A stretch of DNA of 8,703 bases from DATCDR01 sp036510575 (GTDB taxonomy: Bacteria > Actinomycetota > Acidimicrobiia > Acidimicrobiales > Bog-793), in the NCBI GenBank assembly GCA_036510575.1, contig DATCDR010000234.1, forward strand, positions 1 through 8,703, given 5' to 3'. The notes below the pieces were generated by a model. The model did not search any database. It saw only the letters and a program-made list of their open reading frames with translations, and was not told where the DNA came from. How positions within the stretch are numbered: position 1 is the stretch's first letter; the number at the start of each line of letters is the position of its first letter. Shown piece after piece: positions 1 through 6,093 of this stretch. A program made the translations under genes and the position numbers.

Positions 1-284
1 CCCCGAGGGGACCCGACCAAGGGCATTCCGGAACGCCGGTAGGTCGGACATGGGCCTTCGCCGTGAAATGAGCGGCTCGGCTCCCCTGTTGTGCCTCTGA
101 CGAGGCTGCAGGACTCGTGCCTGGTGGCACTACGGCCCGCACGCTTGCTCCCTCCAAAGAGGCTCTTGACACCCCGCTCGGCCCGTCGCCTCTCGGCGGC
201 GGACTGGGGTCTGCTACCGGGCTCTCCGGCGATTACCCGGGTGGGACTTGCACCCACTGGTCTGGTCCAGCTTTCAGGACGCAA
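1..284 (-). mobile_element. Group II intron, 5' part (domain I and following), truncated by window edge
   Basis: Read on the minus strand from 284 downward, this stretch has no convincing ORF but is rich in hairpins. Examples are GTGGG/CCCAC around the loop TGCAAGT (241-257), GTGCC/GGCAC (117-130), CCGACC/GGTCGG (13-18 with 42-47) and CCCC/GGGG (1-10). The 5' end reads TTGCGTCCTG, close to the group II 5' consensus GUGYG. A hairpin with stem GCCG/CGGC (60-63, 73-76) presents loop sequence CATTTC (65-70). This is the exact complement of GAAATG, the last six exon bases (285-290), and fits an EBS1-IBS1 pair. GCAGC (105-109) complements the exon GCTGC (292-296), fitting EBS2-IBS2. The pairings are seen directly; the family assignment is recognition plus inference. 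The first base is U rather than G, which is unusual. Domains V and VI, and any reverse transcriptase gene, would lie left of position 1. Confidence 0.7.
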
Positions 285-334
285 CATTTCGGCAGCATAC
301 GGGCACGGTGTTTCATCGGGCCGACCCGTCGCGC
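285..334 (-). other. Intron 5' exon / spacer downstream of the sulfur operon
   Basis: These 50 bases separate the stop codon of the 107-residue gene from the predicted intron. They hold IBS2 (292-296), a one-base spacer and IBS1 (285-290). A small hairpin with 4-bp stem CGGG/CCCG and a four-base loop sits at 317-328, 27 bases after... the stop side of the spacer and upstream of the intron; it has no run of T after it, so it is at best a weak terminator. No ORF is supported here. The intron therefore appears to have entered intergenic DNA rather than a coding sequence. Confidence 0.5.
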
Positions 335-658
335 CTACGTCGACGTTCGACGAATCGTCCTTCCGGCGAGCGAGGCCACGAGTTGTTCAAAGGGACGATC
401 CCCCATCACCCAGAGCCACACCTCGTTCGTCGCTCCGGCGACGATCGAAGCGAATCGCTCCTCGTCCATTCGAACGGCGACGAGCGCTTCTTCCCACTCG
501 TCCCAAAGCAGTGCGCCGACCTCGCTGACCGCCGCCTCGCGTCCTTCGACCGGGTCCTCACCGACGGCGACGCGCAGACGTGCCTTCACCTCGAGCGGCT
601 CATCAGGGATCAAAAGCAGGGGTTGGGTCGGGGCGTCCGGCTCGACCTCAGCGGTCAT
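335..658 (-). CDS. Hypothetical 107-residue protein, last gene of the sulfite reduction operon
   Basis: I do not recognise this protein. Its ATG overlaps the TGA of the FrhB-like gene as ATGA, so it is very probably translated as part of the same operon, and this coupling fixes the start. The product is acidic and has no cysteine, which argues against an iron-sulfur or redox-active thiol role. There is no signal peptide or clear membrane segment. The N-terminal 20 residues are rich in Pro, Glu and Asp. The middle (about 44-66) is acidic with several Trp and Glu, and the C-terminal part (about 78-100) is more hydrophobic and ends in a basic tail (GRTIRRTST). A small accessory or assembly partner of the reductase is possible, but this rests only on gene position. 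The predicted group II intron starts 50 bases after its stop. Confidence 0.75.
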   Translation of the reverse strand: MTAEVEPDAPTQPLLLIPDEPLEVKARLRVAVGEDPVEGREAAVSEVGALLWDEWEEALVAVRMDEERFASIVAGATNEVWLWVMGDRPFEQLVASLAGRTIRRTST

Positions 659-1932
659 CGACCGAGCCAGTTCGGAGCCCGATCGGTTCCCTCGTAATTC
701 GAGAGGTGCTCAGCGAAGTCGATGAAGAGCGGCCCCGACGGATCAAGGCGCCGCTCGAGCGCCCCGACCGCAATCCTCTTATCGAGGTTGTCGAGCCTCA
801 CGAGCGCTTCAGGACGGTCGATCTCAGCTATCTCGAGCTGGTCCATCACCCGCGCCAAGGCAGCCTCGCCGACTTCGGTACGGACGAGAACCGAGGAAAA
901 ACCCTCTTCGGAGCCGACGCTGCCAACCGAGATGTCCGCGCCGCGACCGAGAAAGTCCGCACACTCGTCACAACCTTTTAGTGCCGCGCCATGGAAGTTC
1001 TTCACCGGCTCGTCGACCAACACCTCACCGTCGTGGGCAAAGACCTGGAAGCGACCGTGCACGACGTCAACCTTGCCGACCTTGGAGAGCAGAATCTTCC
1101 GCTCACCTGCCACCATCCGAAGCATCAGTTTTCGATAGTCGAAGCTCTTCGTGCACATCAGCGCGATGGCGAGTGTCACTGCTTCGACCCGCGAATTTCC
1201 GGTTCGAAAGGTTCGCGCCTGCATCGCCCGAAGACCTTGTATCTCACAGGGCGTTCCGACGATCGCGATCCGGGCCTCATCTGCGAGTCCGAAACGCTCG
1301 AGGTCGAGCGCACCGAGCGCGAGCGTCTGGTTGTAGTAGCTGCCTGCCCGTTCGAGCAGCTCCTCAGTCGTGGTGGCGACAAAGGGAACTCCGCGCCAGG
1401 GAGTCGCCGGATTCTCGCGGGCGATGAGCGCACCGTCGATGACACCTGCTTCGAGTGCGGCGATAAGGATCGCGGAGACGACGCCGCCGTCTTGGGCGGT
1501 CTCGACCTTCATCGGGCTCGAGTCACGGACGCGCGCAGCTACCTGGGTCACGACGACACCGAGACCGCTCCCCGTCTCACCGGTGAGCGTGCCCGCATCG
1601 CCTAGCACTGCATCGAGCGGCGACTCGTCCTCGGACTCTTTTGGCCACGTCGCCTCATAACGAAGGCCACCACGCGGGCAAAAGTCCCAGCAGAGCGAAC
1701 AGCCGGTGCACATCTTTACGAGGTACGGCAGATCCTCGAAGCTCGTGGCGAGCGAATCGGAGGGGCATGCGGCGATGCATGCACCGCATTGGATGCAACG
1801 GTCCGCATCGATCACCGCCGCGGCGAGTTCGAAGAACCAGACCTTGCCCGGTGCTTCGCCCATGCCGTTCATGCTCGATCGCAGGCGAAACGGCGGCTGC
1901 CCGGTCTGACTCGCCGGAGAGAGGAGGGTCAT
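655..1932 (-). CDS. Ferredoxin-FrhB/FpoF-like flavoprotein (putative F420H2 or ferredoxin dehydrogenase subunit)
   Basis: The 425-residue product has two [4Fe-4S] ferredoxin motifs followed by a coenzyme F420 hydrogenase/dehydrogenase beta-subunit (FrhB) fold. Cluster motifs are C46-C49-C52-C56-Pro and C75-C78-C81-C85-Pro. FrhB-type signatures follow: QDGGVVSAIL (147-156), GTPCEIQGLRAM (226-237), MCTKSFDY (259-266) and the cysteine pair C321/C324 before ADISVGSVGS (332-341). Known relatives oxidise F420H2 through FAD (FrhB, FpoF, the N-terminal half of Fsr), though some FrhB-fold enzymes use reduced ferredoxin. I infer that it passes electrons to the adjacent siroheme reductase. The start chosen is the ATG that overlaps the sirA stop as ATGA. 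The same frame stays open to 2229, but that extension is Arg-rich, lies inside sirA and has no family similarity. Later ATGs at residues 21 and 24 are alternatives. No good Shine-Dalgarno is visible, consistent with translational coupling. Confidence 0.9.
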   Translation of the reverse strand: MTLLSPASQTGQPPFRLRSSMNGMGEAPGKVWFFELAAAVIDADRCIQCGACIAACPSDSLATSFEDLPYLVKMCTGCSLCWDFCPRGGLRYEATWPKESEDESPLDAVLGDAGTLTGETGSGLGVVVTQVAARVRDSSPMKVETAQDGGVVSAILIAALEAGVIDGALIARENPATPWRGVPFVATTTEELLERAGSYYNQTLALGALDLERFGLADEARIAIVGTPCEIQGLRAMQARTFRTGNSRVEAVTLAIALMCTKSFDYRKLMLRMVAGERKILLSKVGKVDVVHGRFQVFAHDGEVLVDEPVKNFHGAALKGCDECADFLGRGADISVGSVGSEEGFSSVLVRTEVGEAALARVMDQLEIAEIDRPEALVRLDNLDKRIAVGALERRLDPSGPLFIDFAEHLSNYEGTDRAPNWLGR

Positions 1933-3617
1933 CGGCGGTAACTGCCCGACATCGAAAGTGCGCTCGCGGCGACGTCCTCGGCGGTGTTGCGCCGCACCCA
2001 GGCGTGAAAACGCTCGTTGTCGCGTCGCTCCTCTAAGAAGGCATCGAGCACGTTCGAGATCGTCGGCACCACCTTGCTCGTCTCGAGCGCGCCGATCACC
2101 CATCTGGCGAAGGCACCGTCGACCCCGAGGCTGCCGCCGAGCGCCAAATCGACCGCCTCGACGATCTCCTCGCCGACGTGCGCGGTGTCGCCGCGAAGGC
2201 CGATGTCGGCGATCTGGGGCTGCGCACACGACGCGGAGCAGCCAGAGAAGTGGACCCTGATCACCTCGTCGTCGTGCGCGGCCTCGCCTGAGCGCTCGAG
2301 TGCGGCTGCGTAGGCCACGTCGAGCTCCTCGGCCCAGCGCACCGCGTTCTCCTTGGTCTCGACGATCGCGAATCGGCAGAACTCAGAGCCCGTGCAGGCG
2401 ACGACGCCCCGAGAAAACGGTCCAGGGTTCGGCGAGTACCGCGTGATGAGTGGCTCCACGAGAAGATCGGATACGTCATCGCCCTTGACCCCGGTCATGA
2501 CGAAGTTCTGATCGGTGGCGAGTCGAACACCACCATCGCCGTACTGCTCGGCGAGATCGGCGAGCTGAATCAGCTCCTGGCCCGAGATGCGACCCACCGG
2601 AACCGAGCAGCCGACGTAGAAGCTTCCTTCATCGTGCTCGGCGTGAACCCCGACGTGGTCGCCTCGGTAGCGCCGCGTGAGTGCAGTCCCAGCCGGCGTG
2701 AGCGCGAACGACGCGCGATCGGCCAACTCGGAGCGGAAGCCCTCCGGGCCTAGCTCCTGGACCAGGTAGCGCATCCGTGAGTAACCGCGGTTCTCTCGAT
2801 TCCCGAGCTCGCCGAAGAGCTGCGCGATCGCCCGTGCGCACTCTACGGCCTGGTCTTTCTCGACGAAGACATCGAGATCCGTCGCCATTCGCGGCCCATC
2901 GGAGAGCCCACCACCTACGAGCAGGTTGAAGCCCAGCTCGCCATCGGCGCTTCGCGCGGGCCACAGGCCGATGTCGTTGATCTCAGCTTGTGCGCAGTCG
3001 TCGAGGCAACCGGTTACGGAGAGCTTGAACTTTCTCGGCAGGTTTGAGTACTCACGGTTTCCTGTGAAGAAGTCAGAGATCGCCTCGACGACGGGCGTGG
3101 CGTCGAATGCCTCGTCAGCATCGACGCCGGCAACGGGGCAGCCAAGCACGTTTCGCGCCGAGTCCCCACAGGCCTGCACGCTTGTGAGATCCACGTCCTC
3201 GAGCAGGCTCCAGATCTCTGGAACGTCTTCGATGGTCACCCAGTGCAGCTGGATGTCCTGGCGGGTCGTGATGTCGCAGTACCGGTCGCCCCACCTCGGA
3301 TGGTCGCTCGGACCTCGCGCGAAGCGATCCACGATCTCACCGATCCTGCGGGTCTGCGCGGCGTTCATCCTGCCGCCTGGCACCTTCAAGCGAAGCATGA
3401 AGGCATCGCCCTCTTGACGCTGGGGGTAGAGACCTACCCACTTCAGTCGTTCGGCCTCTCCTGGCACCGAACGCAGCGACTCCCAGCCCTGGCGCGAGTA
3501 GCGGTCGATGATCGCTCCTGCGACGTCGAGGGGATTCTTTGCCAGCTTCCAGAGTTCGTTCTGATTCAGCTTTTGATCAAACTCATCTTCGCTTCGGAAC
3601 GGACGGATGAACTTCAT
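1929..3617 (-). CDS. sirA: Siroheme/[4Fe-4S] sulfite (or nitrite) reductase, assimilatory type
   Basis: The 562-residue product has the usual length and two-repeat layout of ferredoxin-type assimilatory sulfite/nitrite reductases. It would reduce sulfite to sulfide with six electrons in the cytoplasm. The siroheme-coupled cluster is bound by C408-X5-C414 and C460-X3-C464. Likely anion-binding basic residues are R119 (TTRQDIQLHW), R155 (in ARNVLG) and K196/K198 (RKFKLSVTG). Y64 (GLYPQRQ) and C150 (ACGD) align by eye with the Tyr-Cys pair next to siroheme in Mycobacterium tuberculosis SirA/NirA. The N-terminal repeat keeps a second GCxxxCAQ motif (C204, C208). Placement directly after cysH makes sulfite a better substrate guess than nitrite, but the sequence alone cannot settle it. 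The ATG at 3617 overlaps the stop of a 15-codon ORF, and the gene end overlaps the next gene. There is no clear Shine-Dalgarno before it. Confidence 0.93.
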   Translation of the reverse strand: MKFIRPFRSEDEFDQKLNQNELWKLAKNPLDVAGAIIDRYSRQGWESLRSVPGEAERLKWVGLYPQRQEGDAFMLRLKVPGGRMNAAQTRRIGEIVDRFARGPSDHPRWGDRYCDITTRQDIQLHWVTIEDVPEIWSLLEDVDLTSVQACGDSARNVLGCPVAGVDADEAFDATPVVEAISDFFTGNREYSNLPRKFKLSVTGCLDDCAQAEINDIGLWPARSADGELGFNLLVGGGLSDGPRMATDLDVFVEKDQAVECARAIAQLFGELGNRENRGYSRMRYLVQELGPEGFRSELADRASFALTPAGTALTRRYRGDHVGVHAEHDEGSFYVGCSVPVGRISGQELIQLADLAEQYGDGGVRLATDQNFVMTGVKGDDVSDLLVEPLITRYSPNPGPFSRGVVACTGSEFCRFAIVETKENAVRWAEELDVAYAAALERSGEAAHDDEVIRVHFSGCSASCAQPQIADIGLRGDTAHVGEEIVEAVDLALGGSLGVDGAFARWVIGALETSKVVPTISNVLDAFLEERRDNERFHAWVRRNTAEDVAASALSMSGSYRR

Positions 3618-3661
3618 GACGTGGAGGTCTCGGCCGGGTTCTTAAGGAATTGAACGGCCAT
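3614..3661 (-). CDS. Possible 15-residue coupling ORF between cysH and sirA
   Basis: The reading frame encodes MAVQFLKNPAETSTS. Its ATG shares bases with the cysH TAA (TAATG), and its TGA shares bases with the sirA ATG (ATGA). It therefore fills the whole gap between cysH and sirA in one frame. No protein family can be assigned to so short a peptide. The likely role, if it is translated, is to hand ribosomes from cysH to sirA, which lacks a Shine-Dalgarno of its own. A chance open frame of 15 codons is quite possible; the point of interest is the overlap at both ends. Confidence 0.35.
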   Translation of the reverse strand: MAVQFLKNPAETSTS

Positions 3662-4323
3662 TAGATATGAAGGCCACACTCGGTCTTGTCCATCCCCGCC
3701 CAGCGCCCTGCCCGCGGGTTCTCCCCGGGAGCGACCGGACGGGTGGTCGGCGCGCACCCGATCGAGACGTAGCCCACGAAGTTCAGAGGGTGACGGGGCA
3801 GGTTGTGCGCTTCGACGTAGTCGTCTACGTCGTCATCGGTCCAGGTGACGAGCGGGTTGATCTTCACCAGACCGCGCGCCTCGTCATACGACACGACAGG
3901 TGCGTTCGCACGCTCTGGCGTGTCGATCCGCTTCAGTCCGGTGATCCACGCCGACTTCGTGGCGACGTAGTCGTTCATCGGGGCCACCTTGCGGAAGTCA
4001 CAGCAGTGCTCTGAGCCGCAGGGATACTCCTCGATACCGACGCTCGGCTCGAGTACTCGCAGGTTCAACCCGTAGATCTGCTGGCAGTGGCGCATGTAAG
4101 CGAGCGTCTCTGGGAAGTGGAACTTGGTGTCTAAGAAGATGATCTCGAGATTTGGCGCGACCTTGGAGGTCATCTCCAACAACACCGCGTCCTGGAACGA
4201 AGAGGCCATCACGATGTCCTCACCGAAGTTCTCCACCGCCCACGAGATCACCGCGAGCGGATCGGCACCCTCGAACTGGCGCGCTGCCTCTTCGACGGTC
4301 GAGCTGTCCATCGCTGTGCTCAT
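3661..4323 (-). CDS. cysH: Adenylyl-sulfate / phosphoadenylyl-sulfate reductase CysH
   Basis: The 220-residue product belongs to the CysH family, which reduces APS or PAPS to sulfite using thioredoxin. Visible features are SSFQDAVLLEM (41-51) and FLDTKFHFPET (63-73) of the PP-loop fold, CCDFRK (107-112), ITGLKRIDTPERA (127-139), GRWAG (206-210) and the C-terminal catalytic ECGLH with C216. The CC pair suggests the iron-sulfur, APS-preferring class. That class uses CC plus a later CXXC, but here the second motif reads C190-Ala-Pro-Thr193, so one expected cluster cysteine is missing. The start ATG is preceded by AAGGAGG five bases upstream, which fixes it. It is the first gene of the sulfur operon and ends in a TAATG overlap with the 15-codon ORF. 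No ATP sulfurylase or APS kinase gene is in view. Confidence 0.93.
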   Translation of the reverse strand: MSTAMDSSTVEEAARQFEGADPLAVISWAVENFGEDIVMASSFQDAVLLEMTSKVAPNLEIIFLDTKFHFPETLAYMRHCQQIYGLNLRVLEPSVGIEEYPCGSEHCCDFRKVAPMNDYVATKSAWITGLKRIDTPERANAPVVSYDEARGLVKINPLVTWTDDDVDDYVEAHNLPRHPLNFVGYVSIGCAPTTRPVAPGENPRAGRWAGMDKTECGLHI

Positions 4324-4328
4324 TTGGG

Positions 4329-4335
4329 CCTCCTT
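4329..4335 (-). promoter_or_regulatory. Shine-Dalgarno of cysH
   Basis: AAGGAGG on the minus strand, five bases before the cysH ATG. It is a near-perfect ribosome binding site and fixes the start of the operon's first gene. It contrasts with the plus-strand genes at 6094, 6920 and 8602, which have none. Confidence 0.85.
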
Positions 4336-4347
4336 CGTCGTTCTTAG

Positions 4348-4371
4348 ATAATACCTGACCTCGACAGTCAG
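4348..4371 (-). promoter_or_regulatory. Candidate promoter -10 with overlapping inverted-repeat operator upstream of cysH
   Basis: On the minus strand TATTAT (4353 to 4348) matches the -10 consensus TATAAT at five of six bases. Directly upstream is a perfect inverted repeat CTGAC-N7-GTCAG (4355-4371), one base from the -10 box, within the -10/-35 spacer. A protein bound there would block RNA polymerase, so this is a plausible repressor operator for the sulfur operon. No good -35 hexamer is seen. The leader would be about 20 bases, enough for the Shine-Dalgarno but too short for a riboswitch. The repeat and box are seen; the regulatory role is inferred. Confidence 0.5.
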
Positions 4372-4380
4372 CTTTCACGG

Positions 4381-4423
4381 GTGTCGCGCGCGTCGAATTG
4401 CCGCGGTGGCCGCGCTCCGACAC
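4381..4423. terminator. Candidate bidirectional hairpin between the MFS gene and cysH
   Basis: GTGTCG (4381-4386) pairs with CGACAC (4418-4423). Inside it, CGCGG (4402-4406) pairs with CCGCG (4410-4414) around a three-base loop. It lies 11 bases past the stop codon of the MFS gene and before the cysH promoter, where a terminator is expected. It lacks a T tract on either strand, so termination is uncertain. It could equally be an inert GC-rich structure. Confidence 0.35.
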
Positions 4424-4434
4424 GATTAGGCGAT

Positions 4435-5889
4435 CTACCAGGTACCTCGCCTGTTCGGCACGGTGAACACCAGTGGGATCACGACAAAGAAGACGATCAC
4501 CGCGAAGGCCATGAACGAGTGCCCGAGCTGGATTCCTGGGTGATGAGAACGCGCCACGATCGCGGTGGTGACAGAGATCGCCACGATTGCCCCGATCTGT
4601 CTAAACATCCCGCGCAGCCCGGCAATGGACGCGACCTCACCTGGCGCGAACGAGAGCGTGGCGTTGTTCGTCGCCGGGGCGGCGATCCCGTTGCCAAGTC
4701 CCATGATCGCCGCGGCGAAGGCCAACCAGACGTAGGGCGTCACATCGTGCGCGCCAAAACCGAGCATCAGCATGCCGAAGGCCGCTAGCGAGAACCCGAC
4801 CACCATTGGGAGCCGGTAACCAGTTCTTCGAAGCAGGTAGGTCGAGGTCGCGGCGAGGCAGAGCGCCCCGACTCCCCGCGCCGTCAAGAGGGTTCCGGCC
4901 TGGATCGAGGCAAAGTGGTAGCGATCCTCGGCGTAGAGAGGGACGAGGGCTCCAAAGCCGAGGACACAGCCGCCATACATGAAACTGATGAAGTTCATCG
5001 TCGCAAAGGCCCTGGTCCGAAGGAGCGGGAGCGGGATGATGGGCGCCTCTATTCGAAGCGACCGTCGGATAAAGACGTAGCCGACACCGATCGCGACGAG
5101 GCCCGGCACCAAGACGACTGGCGACAACAAGGTGGTGTTGCCGTTCCCGAGCATCGTGATCGCGAACATCAACGGCAAGATCGTGGCAACCAGCATCGCG
5201 ATGCCGAGTAGATCGGCGCGGACCACTTCTTTCGGCTTCGACTTCGGTATCACGACGATCGCCAGCACGAATACGACCGCGGCTATCGGCAGGTTGATCA
5301 AAAAGACGCCGCGCCACTCCCAGTAGTAGATGATCACGCCGCCGACGACCGGTCCGAGCAGCGATCCAATCGGAACGATGCTCGTAAAGAGCCCGATACC
5401 CCTGTCGCGGTCGCGCCCGAAGTGGTCGGCGACGATACCGGTCGCGGACGGCATGAACGCTCCCGCGCCAAGCGCCTGAATTCCGCGAAAGACGATCAGC
5501 ATCTGGATGTTGTCCGCCAGGCCGCACATGAGGGAGGAGACCGCGAAGAGGGCGACGCACGTGACAAAGACCCGCTTTCGGCCGAACTGGTCCGAGATCC
5601 TGCCGGCCACCGGCATGGCGATGACCTGGCCCAACTGGTAGGTCGTAACGGTCCAACCGACCCAGTTGATCGGCGAGTGGAGGACCTTGTGCAACGTCGG
5701 AAGCGCGGTGGCGACGACGGTCTGATCAAGCGAGCCCATCATCATCGCGGTAGCCACGATCCCGAAGATGAACCATCGTTGCGGGTGCTGAACCGGCTCC
5801 TCGGCTCCCTCGAGGCTCGCCGAAGGGGCCGCCGACTTCGGGCCGGCAGGCAGCACGCCAAGTGACGGCGAGGTCTCCAAGTCCGCCAT
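4435..5889 (-). CDS. MFS transporter, DHA2 (EmrB/QacA) drug:H+ antiporter-like
   Basis: The 484-residue integral membrane protein has the hydrophobic pattern and length of 14-helix DHA2 exporters. Family motifs are in order: LDQTVVATALP (54-64, motif D1 in helix 1), GRISDQFGRKRV (96-107, motif A loop 2-3), RGIQALGAG (135-143, motif B) and GSLLGPVVGG (175-184, the antiporter motif C). The soluble N-terminal 35 residues are Pro/Ala/Glu rich. Known relatives expel drugs or small organic molecules by proton exchange, and the substrate cannot be read from the sequence. It sits between the sulfur operon and the siroheme gene, so a link to sulfur or tetrapyrrole metabolites is conceivable but unsupported. 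AAGGAGG (5898-5904) eight bases before the ATG fixes the start. It is separated from cysH by a hairpin and cysH has its own promoter signals, so it need not be co-transcribed. Confidence 0.9.
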   Translation of the reverse strand: MADLETSPSLGVLPAGPKSAAPSASLEGAEEPVQHPQRWFIFGIVATAMMMGSLDQTVVATALPTLHKVLHSPINWVGWTVTTYQLGQVIAMPVAGRISDQFGRKRVFVTCVALFAVSSLMCGLADNIQMLIVFRGIQALGAGAFMPSATGIVADHFGRDRDRGIGLFTSIVPIGSLLGPVVGGVIIYYWEWRGVFLINLPIAAVVFVLAIVVIPKSKPKEVVRADLLGIAMLVATILPLMFAITMLGNGNTTLLSPVVLVPGLVAIGVGYVFIRRSLRIEAPIIPLPLLRTRAFATMNFISFMYGGCVLGFGALVPLYAEDRYHFASIQAGTLLTARGVGALCLAATSTYLLRRTGYRLPMVVGFSLAAFGMLMLGFGAHDVTPYVWLAFAAAIMGLGNGIAAPATNNATLSFAPGEVASIAGLRGMFRQIGAIVAISVTTAIVARSHHPGIQLGHSFMAFAVIVFFVVIPLVFTVPNRRGTW

Positions 5890-5897
5890 GATGCTCC

Positions 5898-5904
5898 CCT
5901 CCTT
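5898..5904 (-). promoter_or_regulatory. Shine-Dalgarno of the MFS gene
   Basis: AAGGAGG on the minus strand with an eight-base spacer to the ATG at 5889. It fixes the start and implies a leadered transcript arising in the divergent region 5905-6081. No convincing -10/-35 pair for this gene was found in that region. Confidence 0.75.
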
Positions 5905-6081
5905 CTGGCTTCACCGACGTCCACTCTGGGCGGCGTCGAACCACACACCGATATCTTGTGAGCGATTCGACGCTACTCCTTGCGGGAACATCGGGCAGGT
6001 CCAAGTCGCCGTGCCGTCTCCTAGTTCGAACAGGCCTCGCCGCCTTGTCACTCTCAGACGGCGACGACGTGCAAAGCGCCG

Positions 6082-6087
6082 TAATCT
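6082..6087 (+). promoter_or_regulatory. -10 box of the siroheme gene, leaderless geometry
   Basis: TAATCT fits TANNNT and lies exactly six bases before the GTG start at 6094, so transcription would begin at or next to the start codon. Its first three bases are also an in-frame TAA, which rules out any start further upstream. There is no Shine-Dalgarno. No matching -35 hexamer is seen at 17-19 bases. Confidence 0.6.
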
Positions 6088-6093
6088 CAAGCC

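Noticed and set aside
200..290. Cobalamin riboswitch or tRNA-like element
   Set aside because: GGGTGCAAGTCCCAC suggested an RNA loop, but no B12 box, cloverleaf or CCA-like acceptor stem was found. The exon-binding pairs favour a group II intron, and no gene follows in the right orientation.
91..725. Overlapping plus-strand ORFs of 145, 202 and 149 codons
   Set aside because: They lie over the intron and antisense to the 107-residue gene, with low-complexity Arg/Ser/Pro composition typical of GC-rich shadow frames.
1933..2229. N-terminal extension of the FrhB-like gene by 99 codons
   Set aside because: It is an Arg-rich shadow lying wholly inside sirA on the same strand in another frame. 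The ATG at 1932 overlaps the sirA stop and leads directly into the ferredoxin domain.
1929..3617. Dissimilatory (DsrA/DsrB) sulfite reductase
   Set aside because: A single 562-residue two-repeat chain with GLYPQRQ and TTRQDIQ motifs is the assimilatory type, and no dsrB, dsrC or dsrD-like gene is nearby.
4637..5656. 339-codon minus-strand ORF within the MFS gene
   Set aside because: It is an alternate frame of the MFS gene, rich in Arg and Asp, with no family motif. The main frame has all DHA2 motifs.
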